Part shown: positions 50,902 to 59,474 of the stretch, one piece after another | Numbering within the stretch: position 1 is the stretch's first letter | How the letters are laid out: the number at the start of each line of letters is the position of its first letter | Assembly (NCBI RefSeq): GCF_052180215.1 | Contig: NZ_CP197471.1 | Coordinates: 2,390,001 to 2,454,000 of the forward strand | Origin: Pseudoneobacillus sp052180215 | GTDB taxonomy: Bacteria; Bacillota; Bacilli; Bacillales; Cytobacillaceae | Length of the DNA: 64,000 nt | Direction of reading: 5' to 3' | Made by a program: the position numbers and the translations under genes | The notes under the pieces: model-generated | What the model saw: the letters and a program-made list of their open reading frames with translations, nothing else | Databases searched by the model: none | Told to the model about the DNA's origin: nothing

Positions 50902-51114
50902 ACTATTCTCCCCTTATTGTTTCTTATACATCTAATTATCGTAAAACGCGAAATTCGAGTCAATTCTACCATTTCTAAAGTATCTCTAACGTTGTCACAC
51001 TTTTGTTAAATTCTTCAAATAGGAAAAATTTTCTTCTTAATATGTTAATTGTGTAATAGAACTATTACAATATTTAATATAACGAATTATTTTTTTATTT
51101 TTGAGGTGAACACA

Positions 51115-51534
51115 ATGGCAGCTATAGACCATGTTGATTTGGAAATTATCGATTTACTTAAGCAAAATTCAAGAATGACATGGAAAGAAATAGGTGATAT
51201 CGTCCATATGACCGGCCAAGCAGTTGCTGCTCGTATAACAAAACTAGAAGATCTCGGAGTTATAGAAGGATATACGGTCAAACTTAATGCAGAGAAACTG
51301 GGCTACCCGATTCTTGCTATCGTATTAGTCTTTATGAAGACAACGAATCATTCAGCCTTCCATACATTTATTCACGAACATTCAGAAATAAAAGAAGCGT
51401 TTCGTGTTAGTGGTGAAGGATGTTATTCCTTAAAAATAAATACTGCGACGCAAGATGACTTAGTCCAAATTCTTGATAAAATTCTTGCTTTTGGCAATTA
51501 CCGCGTTAATATTTCCCTTTCAAAAATAAAATAA
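51115..51534 (+). CDS. Lrp/AsnC-family regulator
   Basis: 139-residue regulator: helix-turn-helix at about 5-60 (IIDLLKQNSRMTWKEIGDIV, MTGQAVAARITKLEDLGVIEGY) and an RAM-type ligand domain (AIVLVFMKTTN...). The start at 51115 has GAGGTG 6 nt before; the long frame begins without one. Divergent genes on its left and convergent on its right; control of the neighbouring DMT exporter is possible but not shown. Confidence 0.9.
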   Translation: MAAIDHVDLEIIDLLKQNSRMTWKEIGDIVHMTGQAVAARITKLEDLGVIEGYTVKLNAEKLGYPILAIVLVFMKTTNHSAFHTFIHEHSEIKEAFRVSGEGCYSLKINTATQDDLVQILDKILAFGNYRVNISLSKIK

Positions 51535-51562
51535 GATAAGAGAAAAACTCTCTTATCTTTTT
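51535..51562. terminator. Bidirectional terminator
   Basis: GATAAGAG-AAAAA-CTCTTATC with T run on the plus strand, between convergent genes. Confidence 0.88.
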
Positions 51563-51569
51563 TATCCAT

Positions 51570-52325
51570 TTAGAATTCGAACAATTCTCCATCTTTTAAA
51601 ACTTTAACATTATCTAGTTGTTGTTGAAGAAGATACTGCTGCAATTCTTTCCGAGATAACAAGCAATGATTCCATGCTTCCATATGGGTTACAAAAATTC
51701 TCGAATTAGGAGCCAGTTCACTCACCTTCCTAATATCGGTTGAACCCATAGTAATAGGATCACCTGTTAAAAATTGGGCTTCTCCTCCATTTAAAATAAT
51801 TATTTCAGGTGTATGTTGGTTTATAGCCACTTCAACATCCGAACACCAGATAGTATCACCTGCAATGTAGATCGTCGGGTTATTATTTTCTGCTTTTAAT
51901 ATAAATCCAGATACTGGTCCCATTTGTTTCCCTAATTCACCCGTCCCATGTTGCCCTGCCGTCCTAATAATATGAATACTATTCCAAACAACACTTTGAT
52001 CAACTTTTTGTATGTTGGTAAATCCTAATGAAAACAGCTTTTCTTCATCCTCTGGCTGACAAAATATAGGTAGATTTTTGGGAACAGTTTCAATAGCTTT
52101 TTCATCCAAGTGATCACGGTGACTATGGGTAAGTAAAATAGCATCTACAGATTCCATTATCTTCTCAATAGAAATTGGCAACTCAACAAGAGGATTTAAA
52201 TATTCATTTGCTGCATTACCGACTGGTGCCATTACTCCTTTAGAGCTTAGCATAGGGTCCACTAGGAACATTAATTCATTCATTTTAAATTTGACTGTTG
52301 CATGTCTTACAAGTTGTAACATCAT
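51570..52325 (-). CDS. Metallo-beta-lactamase-fold hydrolase (UlaG-like)
   Basis: 251-residue hydrolase with two-metal motif THSHRDHLD near 66-74, further ligands in IYIAGDTIW and THMEAW. This is the UlaG/YqjP-like branch that acts on lactones or phosphodiesters; the reaction is unknown. Its start overlaps the stop of the upstream DMT transporter gene (ATGA), so the two are translationally coupled. Confidence 0.85.
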   Translation of the reverse strand: MMLQLVRHATVKFKMNELMFLVDPMLSSKGVMAPVGNAANEYLNPLVELPISIEKIMESVDAILLTHSHRDHLDEKAIETVPKNLPIFCQPEDEEKLFSLGFTNIQKVDQSVVWNSIHIIRTAGQHGTGELGKQMGPVSGFILKAENNNPTIYIAGDTIWCSDVEVAINQHTPEIIILNGGEAQFLTGDPITMGSTDIRKVSELAPNSRIFVTHMEAWNHCLLSRKELQQYLLQQQLDNVKVLKDGELFEF

Positions 52326-53245
52326 TCATTCACTCCATTATAATTATTTTTTAAACATAAAGCTGCAGTACTTTTAGGTGTAATACTAATAAAAGGTATA
52401 TTGAGCCCAATTATGGCTAGTATCACCACCAATAAACCAATCCATTGTAGAATAGTCAAATGTTGGTCAAAGATGGTATTCGACAGGAATACGGCAAATA
52501 CAGGTTCAACAATACTAATGATGGACGCTTTGGATGCACCAATTCTTTTTAACCCTTCAAAGAAAAAAAGAAATGGTAAGATAGTAGAAACGACTGCTAG
52601 TAAAATCATAATGACCCAAGCAGTAAAACTAAAGTTTATATGAATATGATGATTTCCATATCCAACCATCAAGAGAGTCATCGAGGTAAATAAACTTATA
52701 TAAGCTGAATTGACAAGAGAATTTTCACCTAATCGATTCTTACTAATTAAAATAAAAATCGCATAAATAATGGCTGCTAAAAACGAATAAAATATGCCTA
52801 TCATTTTGATGTCTGTACTCGTTTGCAAAACTAAAAGTAGACCCACACCTGCTAACAGTAATGAAATCACCTTCCCTTTGGTAACTCTTTCTAAATGGAA
52901 TAAAAAAGATAGAATCATAACCATTACTGGATATGTGTAAAACACCAATACCGCCATAGCAGGTGAGATGATTTGAAAGGATTTAAATAATAAAGTAGAC
53001 ATACACGAATATCCAACTGCCCCTAATACAATCAGGATGAAAAGTTCCTTACTTTTTACTTTGAAAGATATTTTCTTAATAGCGATGATTAACCACAGTG
53101 CTATAGCAGCCAGACCAAAGCGAAAGAAAAGTAGTGTATTGGAATCAATCCCTTGTTGATAAGCAAAAATAGCAATCGTCCCCATAGCACCAAAACCTAT
53201 TGAAGCCATCATAATAAACGTAAACCCCTGTAACTGTATTTTCAT
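52322..53245 (-). CDS. EamA/DMT-family transporter
   Basis: 307-residue drug/metabolite transporter with 10 predicted helices in two EamA repeats; PAMAVLVFYTYPVMVMILSFL ends the first and ASKASIISIVEPVFAVFLSN the second, both with the conserved Pro. Start at 53245, behind AAAGGTG; the 19-codon longer frame has no site. Paired with the metallo-hydrolase, suggesting export of the hydrolase product or substrate. Basic C-terminal tail. Confidence 0.87.
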   Translation of the reverse strand: MKIQLQGFTFIMMASIGFGAMGTIAIFAYQQGIDSNTLLFFRFGLAAIALWLIIAIKKISFKVKSKELFILIVLGAVGYSCMSTLLFKSFQIISPAMAVLVFYTYPVMVMILSFLFHLERVTKGKVISLLLAGVGLLLVLQTSTDIKMIGIFYSFLAAIIYAIFILISKNRLGENSLVNSAYISLFTSMTLLMVGYGNHHIHINFSFTAWVIMILLAVVSTILPFLFFFEGLKRIGASKASIISIVEPVFAVFLSNTIFDQHLTILQWIGLLVVILAIIGLNIPFISITPKSTAALCLKNNYNGVNE

Positions 53246-53395
53246 TTTTTTCACCTTTACTCTGTTTTCTATATTATAAAAAACAGAAACCACACTTCCC
53301 ATTGTGTAATGAAATGAAATAGAAGGTTTTATTTACTATATGTAACTGTTTTTAAATAAAAAGTTTAGATTTGAAATTAACTATTTTAAACGAAT

Positions 53396-53431
53396 AAAAA
53401 AGCAGTCCTCTTTTGTTAAGGAGACTGCTTC
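53396..53431 (-). terminator. Terminator
   Basis: AAGCAGTCCTC/GAGACTGCTT stem (one mismatch) with T run on the minus strand, overlapping the end of the following gene. Confidence 0.78.
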
Positions 53432-54297
53432 ATATTATCTATTTTTTTGGTTTGAAAATCTCTACTATCCGCTGAATCAAGTAAAAAGTGATTAAACAGC
53501 TCAAGTAAAATTAAAACAGCCAATCGCATAATTAGAAAATGCCATAAAGTCCAATTTTCAGACATATGTAAAATATTAGTTTCCTTAAGGAGCCAATTAA
53601 GAGGTAACATGAACAATATCGCTACGATTTTCCATAACCATTTTATTTTAAAAGAAACTAAAGATGTAAAAATAAGTGCTAAAAATAAAATATAGGCTGT
53701 GGCAAACGCAACATGGTCTCGTGAATCGTTCTTAAACCACCCAATTTCATAATGGTACAGATCAAAAAATGCAACTAAAACGAAAGCTGTACTCGCTTGT
53801 ATTAATAGACTGGTAAATAATAATGTAATGAACCGAACTGGTATAGAAATATTTCCCTGAAGTTCCTGATACCATCTTTTTGCAATAAAAAAGCAAATCA
53901 TTAACCCGATACCAGTGTGAATGATTCCCCACCAAAATTGAGTATAAGCATGAATATGTACAAACCATTTTTCTGTTATGAGAAAAATACCAACAATAAA
54001 AAGAATCCATTTCCAACTAAGGTTTAATGCACCAATAAAAGCACCCACCATCGGAACAGAAAAAGCATTGGATGCAATGGAACCTAAGAGTCCATCATAA
54101 TAGTTGTTTTTTAATAAATGAGGGTGATATTCATAACTCTTAAATAGAACCAAAATGACATATTCTAGAAGATATGTAATACCAGAAAGAAAAGTATATA
54201 AAGGTATTACTTTTTTGTCATGAGTTTTATGAAAAGTAATAATAAAAATAATGATACTTATTAAGGTTATAAGTCCATACCAAAAATGATTTGCCAA
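53416..54297 (-). CDS. Hypothetical multi-pass membrane protein
   Basis: 293-residue protein with about 8 membrane helices, rich in Trp, Phe and His (HIHAYTQFWWGIIHTGIG). No transporter motif is recognised. The start is uncertain: TTG at 54297 with GGGGTG 6 nt before fits better than ATG at 54315, which has none. It is divergent from an MFS gene. A distant relation to CBO0543-type proteins is possible from the helix pattern only. Confidence 0.65.
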   Translation of the reverse strand: MANHFWYGLITLISIIIFIITFHKTHDKKVIPLYTFLSGITYLLEYVILVLFKSYEYHPHLLKNNYYDGLLGSIASNAFSVPMVGAFIGALNLSWKWILFIVGIFLITEKWFVHIHAYTQFWWGIIHTGIGLMICFFIAKRWYQELQGNISIPVRFITLLFTSLLIQASTAFVLVAFFDLYHYEIGWFKNDSRDHVAFATAYILFLALIFTSLVSFKIKWLWKIVAILFMLPLNWLLKETNILHMSENWTLWHFLIMRLAVLILLELFNHFLLDSADSRDFQTKKIDNMKQSP

Positions 54298-54421
54298 TCT
54301 ATCACCCCACCCCATATTCTATTACTTGGACTAAAGTACTCTTAGAAAAATTTCCATTAATCGTTAATATTTCATTGTCGAGCATTCACTTTAAAAAGAG
54401 GTATCAATAAATATATTTCTT

Positions 54422-54433
54422 CCCATATATGGG
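54422..54433. promoter_or_regulatory. Perfect palindrome CCCATATATGGG upstream of an MFS gene
   Basis: A 12-nt palindrome 52-64 nt before the MFS start, flanked by AT-rich half-similar arms (ATATTT/AAATAT). Suitable size and place for a repressor site. Confidence 0.4.
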
Positions 54434-54485
54434 TAAATATAGTATCTTCGTTATAAAAAGAATCTTAACTTAAGGGGCACAATTT

Positions 54486-55697
54486 ATGTGGAAAAACAGA
54501 AATGTATGGATTATTTTAAGTGGAGAGTTTATTGCCGGTCTTGGTTTATGGCTAGGCATAATTGGAAATTTAGAATTCATGCAAGAAAAAGTACCTTCGG
54601 ATTTCATAAAATCACTCCTACTTGCAGGAGGATTAGTGGCTGGGATATTAGCTGGCCCATACGCTGGAAAAGTAACCGATCAGGTTAGCAAAAAAAACGT
54701 TATGTTAATGGCAGGATTAGTTAGAGCCATAAGCGTTATTTTTATGCTTATTGCAATTAGTACCGGTTCCATTTGGTGGATGCTTATTTTCTTTGTCCTT
54801 ATTCAACTTTCTGCTGCCTTTTATTTTCCCGCTTTACAGGCATCCATACCACTTATCGTAGCGGAAAAAGACCTACTCCAATTAAACGGTATACATATGA
54901 ATGTTTCAACTTTATCAAGAATTATTGGTACAGCAGTAGCTGGTATTTTACTCGTAATTATGCCCTTATCTATGCTATATATTGGTTCTTTGATTGCCTA
55001 TATCGCATTGTTATTACTAACCTTCTTCTTAGATTTCGATGAATCAAAGTTTGTGGCACAGGATTTTAAAAAGAAAGTTGAAAAAACAAGTTTCAAAGAT
55101 GTTTTTCCTATTATTAAGAGAATGCCTATTGTGTACATGACCTTATTAATGGCGTTAGTTCCACTATTGTTTTTAGGAGGATTTAATTTATTAGTTATTA
55201 ATATTAGTGAATTACAGGATAGCTCTGCTATAAAAGGATGGATTTATTTTACAGAAGGGATTTCTTTTATGGTTGGTGCTTTCTTTATTAAAAAAATTAG
55301 TGTTAAAATCTCACCTAATATGATTTTATTTAGTTGTTCCTTATTAATTGGAATATCTCAAATACTGTTGTTTTTTGCAAACATTCCAGTGATTTCTCTT
55401 TTGGCTTTTCTCGTGTTTGGTTTTTCTGTAGGATGCTTTTTCCCTACTGTAGCTACTATTTTTCAAACAAAGGTGCCGAAAGATTTTCATGGTCGCTTTT
55501 TCTCTTTCCGAAATATGTTAGACCGAATTGCATTTCAAATGGTTTTAATTTTGACAGGATTTCTTCTCGATTTAATTGGACTAAAGTTTATGTGTGTCCT
55601 TTTTGGGATTTTAACACTATTAACGACTATTTTATTTTATATCAAGCAAACACGTCCTTCGTTGGAGCAGGAGATGGAAACAAAACCAGGTGTCTAA
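54486..55697 (+). CDS. MFS transporter (drug-efflux type)
   Basis: 403-residue major facilitator, 12 predicted helices; AGPYAGKVTDQVSKKNVMLMAG is its motif A, and FHGRFFSFRNMLDRIAF mirrors it in the second half. AAGGGG precedes ATG by 8 nt. Monocistronic with a terminator overlapping its end. Similar class to the MFS proteins at 6.3, 11.5 and 31.6 kb; substrate unknown. Confidence 0.85.
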   Translation: MWKNRNVWIILSGEFIAGLGLWLGIIGNLEFMQEKVPSDFIKSLLLAGGLVAGILAGPYAGKVTDQVSKKNVMLMAGLVRAISVIFMLIAISTGSIWWMLIFFVLIQLSAAFYFPALQASIPLIVAEKDLLQLNGIHMNVSTLSRIIGTAVAGILLVIMPLSMLYIGSLIAYIALLLLTFFLDFDESKFVAQDFKKKVEKTSFKDVFPIIKRMPIVYMTLLMALVPLLFLGGFNLLVINISELQDSSAIKGWIYFTEGISFMVGAFFIKKISVKISPNMILFSCSLLIGISQILLFFANIPVISLLAFLVFGFSVGCFFPTVATIFQTKVPKDFHGRFFSFRNMLDRIAFQMVLILTGFLLDLIGLKFMCVLFGILTLLTTILFYIKQTRPSLEQEMETKPGV

Positions 55698-55717
55698 ATG
55701 ACGCCTGGTTTTGATTT
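55681..55717 (+). terminator. Terminator of the MFS gene
   Basis: AAAACCAGGTGTC-TAAAT-GACGCCTGGTTTT, one mismatch, overlapping the stop codon. Confidence 0.85.
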
Positions 55718-55727
55718 TAAGCTAAAA

Positions 55728-55754
55728 AACAGTCAAAAAATATCTTGACTGTTA
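55728..55754 (-). terminator. Terminator of the small ORFs
   Basis: AACAGTCAA/TTGACTGTT stem followed by T on the minus strand, directly after the 35-residue ORF. Confidence 0.7.
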
Positions 55755-55859
55755 ACGTTTTTTTGATTTTTTTGTTGATTTTTCTTTACCTGAAGTAGGT
55801 AAAACCTGATTATCCTGTGTAATTTTTGCACCTTCTAAAAAATTATCCTTTGTTTTCAT
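55752..55859 (-). CDS. Small basic protein, 35 aa
   Basis: ATG at 55859 follows GGAGATAAACGT. The 35-residue product ends in a Lys-rich tail (KEKSTKKSKKR) and has a hydrophilic start MKTKDNFLEGAKITQ. It lies 17 nt after another small ORF and before a terminator, so the two look like one tiny operon. No family recognised; the basic tail could bind nucleic acid. Confidence 0.55.
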   Translation of the reverse strand: MKTKDNFLEGAKITQDNQVLPTSGKEKSTKKSKKR

Positions 55860-55876
55860 ACGTTTATCTCCTTTTC

Positions 55877-56053
55877 TTATTTATCAAAAACCCCTAATAT
55901 TCCTGCTTCCCCTATTAAAGATTCGCCTATTTTTGGTTCTGTAACTATTTTTTTATCTTTGGCATCCCAGTCGAAACCTGGTTCTGTTGTTCCTGTAGAC
56001 ATTAATGGCTGTTCCGTGTCTTTTTTAGCAATATCTTTGTTTGAATTCATCAT
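55877..56053 (-). CDS. Small acidic protein, 58 aa
   Basis: ATGATG at 56053 behind AAGGGG. The 58-residue product is hydrophilic (MMNSNKDIAKKDTEQPLMST) with a PGFDWD motif and a C-terminus GEAGILGVFDK. No membrane helix. Organised with the 35-residue ORF, 72 nt after the nitroreductase gene on the same strand. Unknown function. Confidence 0.55.
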   Translation of the reverse strand: MMNSNKDIAKKDTEQPLMSTGTTEPGFDWDAKDKKIVTEPKIGESLIGEAGILGVFDK

Positions 56054-56125
56054 TTTGATTTTACCCCTTTTATAGAAGTACTTTTATTTTCTTCTTTTTG
56101 TAAAAACTCTATACTAGGGCCCTCT

Positions 56126-56806
56126 TTATTCAACCCATTTTACAATATCTTCTAAAGGTCTCCGTGTTTTTGGATGATTAGGTTCAGTTACCCGATAACC
56201 GAAAGCCACCATTACAGAAATACTGAAATGGCCATCTTCCAATAATCCTTCTTCATCCAGCAATTGATTCATTTTTTCTAGTGAAAATCCTTCAATGGGA
56301 CAGGAATCAATACCGATTTGTGCTGCAGCCGTCATCATATTCGCTAGAGCAATATAGGTTTGTTTGCATGCCCAATCATATAAAGGTCGATTTCCATCTA
56401 ATAATTGAAAATCATCCTTTTGAAACTTCTCTACTCTTTGTAAAAATTTGTCTAAGTGCTCTTTTGGGAAATGTTTAACAGATAGCAATTGATTCATTAA
56501 ATATTTTGAATCATATTTAGTATCTACTATGGTTCTTGCTAAAATAATCACAAAATGACTTGCTTCAGGAAGTTTTCCATAAGTCCCCCATGAGGTATTT
56601 TTAATTTTTTCACGCAAACGAGGATTTTGAATAACCACAAAGCGCCAAGGTTCAAACCCAAAGGAACTAGGTGATAAACGCCCTGTTTCTAATATAAAAT
56701 GAAAATCATCTTCAGGGATTATTTTATTGGGATCAAATTGTTTTGTAGCGTGTCGAAAATGAAAAGCTTCTAGAATCTCTTCTTTTAATACATTTTTATC
56801 TCTCAA
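56126..56806 (-). CDS. Nitroreductase-family NAD(P)H oxidoreductase (NfsB-like)
   Basis: 226-residue FMN enzyme. FHFRHATKQFDPNKIIP at the start, RLSPSSFGFEPWRFVVI for FMN and IGIDSCPIEGF and VMVAFGYR at the end are the NfsB/YfkO pattern. Start is TTG at 56806 with AAGGAGG 7 nt ahead; no ATG is nearby. Reduces quinones or nitro compounds with NAD(P)H. Stands upstream of two tiny ORFs. Confidence 0.9.
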   Translation of the reverse strand: MRDKNVLKEEILEAFHFRHATKQFDPNKIIPEDDFHFILETGRLSPSSFGFEPWRFVVIQNPRLREKIKNTSWGTYGKLPEASHFVIILARTIVDTKYDSKYLMNQLLSVKHFPKEHLDKFLQRVEKFQKDDFQLLDGNRPLYDWACKQTYIALANMMTAAAQIGIDSCPIEGFSLEKMNQLLDEEGLLEDGHFSISVMVAFGYRVTEPNHPKTRRPLEDIVKWVE

Positions 56807-56950
56807 TCCATTTCCTCCTTCAATATTCTATTGGTTAGTATGGGCTATTCATCATTTCGTATTAGTATGCTTAAAACTTAATTTGGGTATAATTTTGGGC
56901 AATAGAAGGATGTTTAAGGACATAAATTTGAAATTAATAGGAGGTTTACA

Positions 56951-57064
56951 ATGCATTTATCAGGTAATACCGTTTTAATCACAGGTGGTGGGACAATGGA
57001 GGAAATTAGAGAAGGAACCAAATTATCATGGGAAAATTACTTAAAAAATAACCCTGATTTTTAA
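56951..57064 (+). pseudogene. SDR remnant with internal deletion
   Basis: ATG behind TAGGAGG starts MHLSGNTVLITGGGT, the nucleotide-binding beginning of a DltE-like short-chain dehydrogenase. After 15 residues it jumps in frame to MEEIREGTKLSWENYLKNNP, which reads like the C-terminal tail of such an enzyme. The missing middle would be some 200 codons. So an intact start and end flank a large deletion; the 37-residue product cannot be a functional dehydrogenase. Confidence 0.65.
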
Positions 57065-57071
57065 AAATATT

Positions 57072-57305
57072 AGCCACCTCTAAAAATAACCCGTTCGGGT
57101 AAGAGGGAGAAAACACGAAATAGCATTAGCTTTTGAATAAAGACCTATTTAACGTACCCTGTGTCCGCAAAAAATGAGAGAAAACATTTACCATACCTAC
57201 AATCCTTTTTATTTGTAAAAATATAGGTGTTTCAACACTCGTATCGGACACAAGTTCCGCCATCAAGGCAAAAGGTTCCCATTTCTGCTAAAAAATAAGG
57301 TGGCT
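57072..57305. other. Non-coding region with nested inverted repeats
   Basis: Outer arms AGCCACCT (57072-57079) and AGGTGGCT (57298-57305, then TTTTT) enclose about 218 nt. Within, TGTGTCCG (57160-57167) pairs with CGGACACA (57245-57252), and ACCCGTTCGGGT (57089-57100) is a tight hairpin. No convincing ORF is seen. It may be a terminator split by an inserted element, or a structured RNA. Confidence 0.4.
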
Positions 57306-57341
57306 TTTTTACATTATCCCATAATAAACTATTCTTTTTTT

Positions 57342-58151
57342 CTATTTACCTAATTCTTTTTCTATTAAATCTTTATTTCCCTGATGAAAATTACGCATTC
57401 CTCTTATATAAGAGTATCCTTCCATTAAATGAACACCATCACTCCTCATTTCAACAGCCTTTCTTAATTCTCTAATATATTGGAAGGAAGCTTGTGTACG
57501 TATTTTTATTTCATTTTTACATTCTGTTACATGTCCGTGACCAGGGACAAGAATATGTATTTCATGTTTTTGTAAAATGTTTTCTGTTTTAGCAAGGGTC
57601 TCTTCATATTTATAACTATTAAAATAAATATACGGAAATTCTACATTAGATAAGTAATCACCTGCTAACCAGATTCCAAAAGGTTCCACAACAGTATAAA
57701 TCCCATCGTTTGTATGGCCTTCAGCAAGATAAAACGTTAATGATACGTCACCGATTCTTAAGACTTGTCCATTTTCACGAATAACTATATCTACCTCTGG
57801 ATATTTAATAGGGTAATTTCGGTCTATATAATATTTATCGTCAAACTCTCTAATTTGTTCTAAAATCTGTTCCTTATCATCACGTTTTTCAAAAGCTTCA
57901 CTAGCAATAACCTTGGCATCTGGAAAAGCACCGTATCCGATAATATGGTCCCAATCAGAATGGGTAAACAACAGATACAAGGTCCGATTCCCTCTTATTT
58001 TAAATACAAATTGTTTGATTTCCTCTATTTCTGTCGGAAGCCAAGTTGGATCAACTACAATTACACAATCCTTAGATTGTATAACACTTGAGGTTGTTTT
58101 AAATAGCTGGCTTTCAAAAACGGTAATATCTTGGTTTTTAAATTGAATCAA
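57342..58151 (-). CDS. Metallo-beta-lactamase-fold hydrolase
   Basis: 269-residue hydrolase: FTHSDWDHIIGYGAFP (metal motif with Ser instead of the second His), AEGHTNDG, GIWLAGDYLSNVEFPYIYF and LVPGHGHVT. The fold is like glyoxalase II/lactonase relatives. Start is TTG at 58151 with GGGGG 8 nt ahead. It follows the AlkC-like gene by 28 nt, so may share a transcript. Reaction unknown. Confidence 0.84.
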   Translation of the reverse strand: MIQFKNQDITVFESQLFKTTSSVIQSKDCVIVVDPTWLPTEIEEIKQFVFKIRGNRTLYLLFTHSDWDHIIGYGAFPDAKVIASEAFEKRDDKEQILEQIREFDDKYYIDRNYPIKYPEVDIVIRENGQVLRIGDVSLTFYLAEGHTNDGIYTVVEPFGIWLAGDYLSNVEFPYIYFNSYKYEETLAKTENILQKHEIHILVPGHGHVTECKNEIKIRTQASFQYIRELRKAVEMRSDGVHLMEGYSYIRGMRNFHQGNKDLIEKELGK

Positions 58152-58179
58152 TTTTTTTGCCCCCCTTTTTTAATATTAA

Positions 58180-59259
58180 TTATTTTACTTCAAAATCTAT
58201 GGTAGCTTTCACAATTCCATTAACAATAATCGAAAGAGTGTGAATACCTTTATAATGCTTTCGAGTAGTTAAGTCCTTAAATGATTGTTTTTTTGAAAAG
58301 GTTCTACCCTCATTTTGATTGATAGTAAATGAACTTATCATAAATATTTTTCTTGAACGATTCCCCTTTGATTTCACATAATCAATACCATATTCTATAC
58401 GTATTGGCATTGTCTTTTGACTTACAATGGTAAATGAAAATTCGAGAGTTTCCCCAATTAAAATCGTATCCCGTTCAAGTCCTATATCCTTAACTTCGAT
58501 TTTCTCATCTTCTTCAAACCCAAATAGTGAAAGTGCTCGTTGATCCCCCTTTTTTAATAAGGTACGACAGGCATGTTTAATGATCCAATCGGTATATGGA
58601 TGTTTACCGTGCCATCGACGTGCAATTTCTATAACTAAATCTGGGTTCGTATAGGAAATGTCATTTAAGTGATTAGCCACACTCTTTCGAACATATAGGG
58701 ATTCATCTTCTTTTAGATTTTCTAAAATGGGTATTGTTCGCTCAGGATTTGCTTTTAAATAAGGTACTGATAATCCCCAAGGTAGTCTTGGTCTACTGCC
58801 TTCACTTGCTAATCGCCGGACATGTTCATTATCATTTTTTGACCAATTGTACATTTGGTTTAACATTTCATCTACATTTTTTATAAGGAAAGGACGAACG
58901 GCAAATTCAGATGTAGAATAACGAGTAAAAAATTCCAATGCTTGTAAAGAAATCTCCCATTCTTCTAAACCATACTGCTCAACATAATCAGGAAATATAA
59001 TTCCAGTTAGTCCATTAGAAAATTGGGGTGCTACTTTGTATAAAATAGAAAGTGCTGAAATGTAATCTCCTGGCAATGTTTGATGTAAGGATACCGTAAT
59101 TCTCCGCATTCGTTCCTTTAAGGCAAGGGTTTGCCAATCTTCTTTAAAAATAAGATCAAAACATTTTTGACTATTAAAATCATCATATACCCTTTTAATG
59201 TTATCGGTTAATTGCGTCACAAAAATTTCATTGTAAACGTTTCTAAGTTCTTCAGCCAA
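58180..59259 (-). CDS. alkC: AlkC-like DNA alkylation repair glycosylase
   Basis: 359-residue HEAT-repeat protein that should excise 3-methyladenine and related bases. RRLASEGSRPRLPWG and the following helices, DESLYVRKSVANHLNDIS and HPYTDWIIKHACRTLLKKGD, form the DNA-binding HEAT face. The last ~90 residues form an Ig-like beta domain (IGETLEFSFTIVSQ, HYKGIHTLSIIVNG), as in AlkC and unlike AlkD. Start is TTG at 59259 with GAGGG 6 nt before. The symbol is by domain pattern. Confidence 0.85.
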   Translation of the reverse strand: MAEELRNVYNEIFVTQLTDNIKRVYDDFNSQKCFDLIFKEDWQTLALKERMRRITVSLHQTLPGDYISALSILYKVAPQFSNGLTGIIFPDYVEQYGLEEWEISLQALEFFTRYSTSEFAVRPFLIKNVDEMLNQMYNWSKNDNEHVRRLASEGSRPRLPWGLSVPYLKANPERTIPILENLKEDESLYVRKSVANHLNDISYTNPDLVIEIARRWHGKHPYTDWIIKHACRTLLKKGDQRALSLFGFEEDEKIEVKDIGLERDTILIGETLEFSFTIVSQKTMPIRIEYGIDYVKSKGNRSRKIFMISSFTINQNEGRTFSKKQSFKDLTTRKHYKGIHTLSIIVNGIVKATIDFEVK

Positions 59260-59474
59260 TTAATACCCTCATTTCTTCTCCTATACCTCATCTATTTGTT
59301 AATGAGTTTTACCCTAACTTACACTAATTTTTCACTATTTTTAATTCTTTTAACACAATTAATTCTCCTCTAAAAGTTAGCTATTTTCAAATTTTCGACT
59401 GTATAATTGGCAGTAAACTCCTAAATAATATGAAAGAATTCCTTGTTATAATTAGAATTCTAAGGAGTGAAAAT

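Noticed and set aside
55334..55714. 126-codon second-frame ORF in the MFS gene
   Set aside because: Same-strand overlap with a clear transporter; Phe/Cys/Trp-rich frame without a ribosome site.
55752..56053. Toxin-antitoxin pair
   Set aside because: Neither peptide has a membrane helix, a known toxin motif or a DNA-binding antitoxin fold.
57065..57341. Insertion sequence remnant
   Set aside because: No transposase-like frame or target duplication could be seen; only inverted repeats are visible, so it is listed as a structured region.
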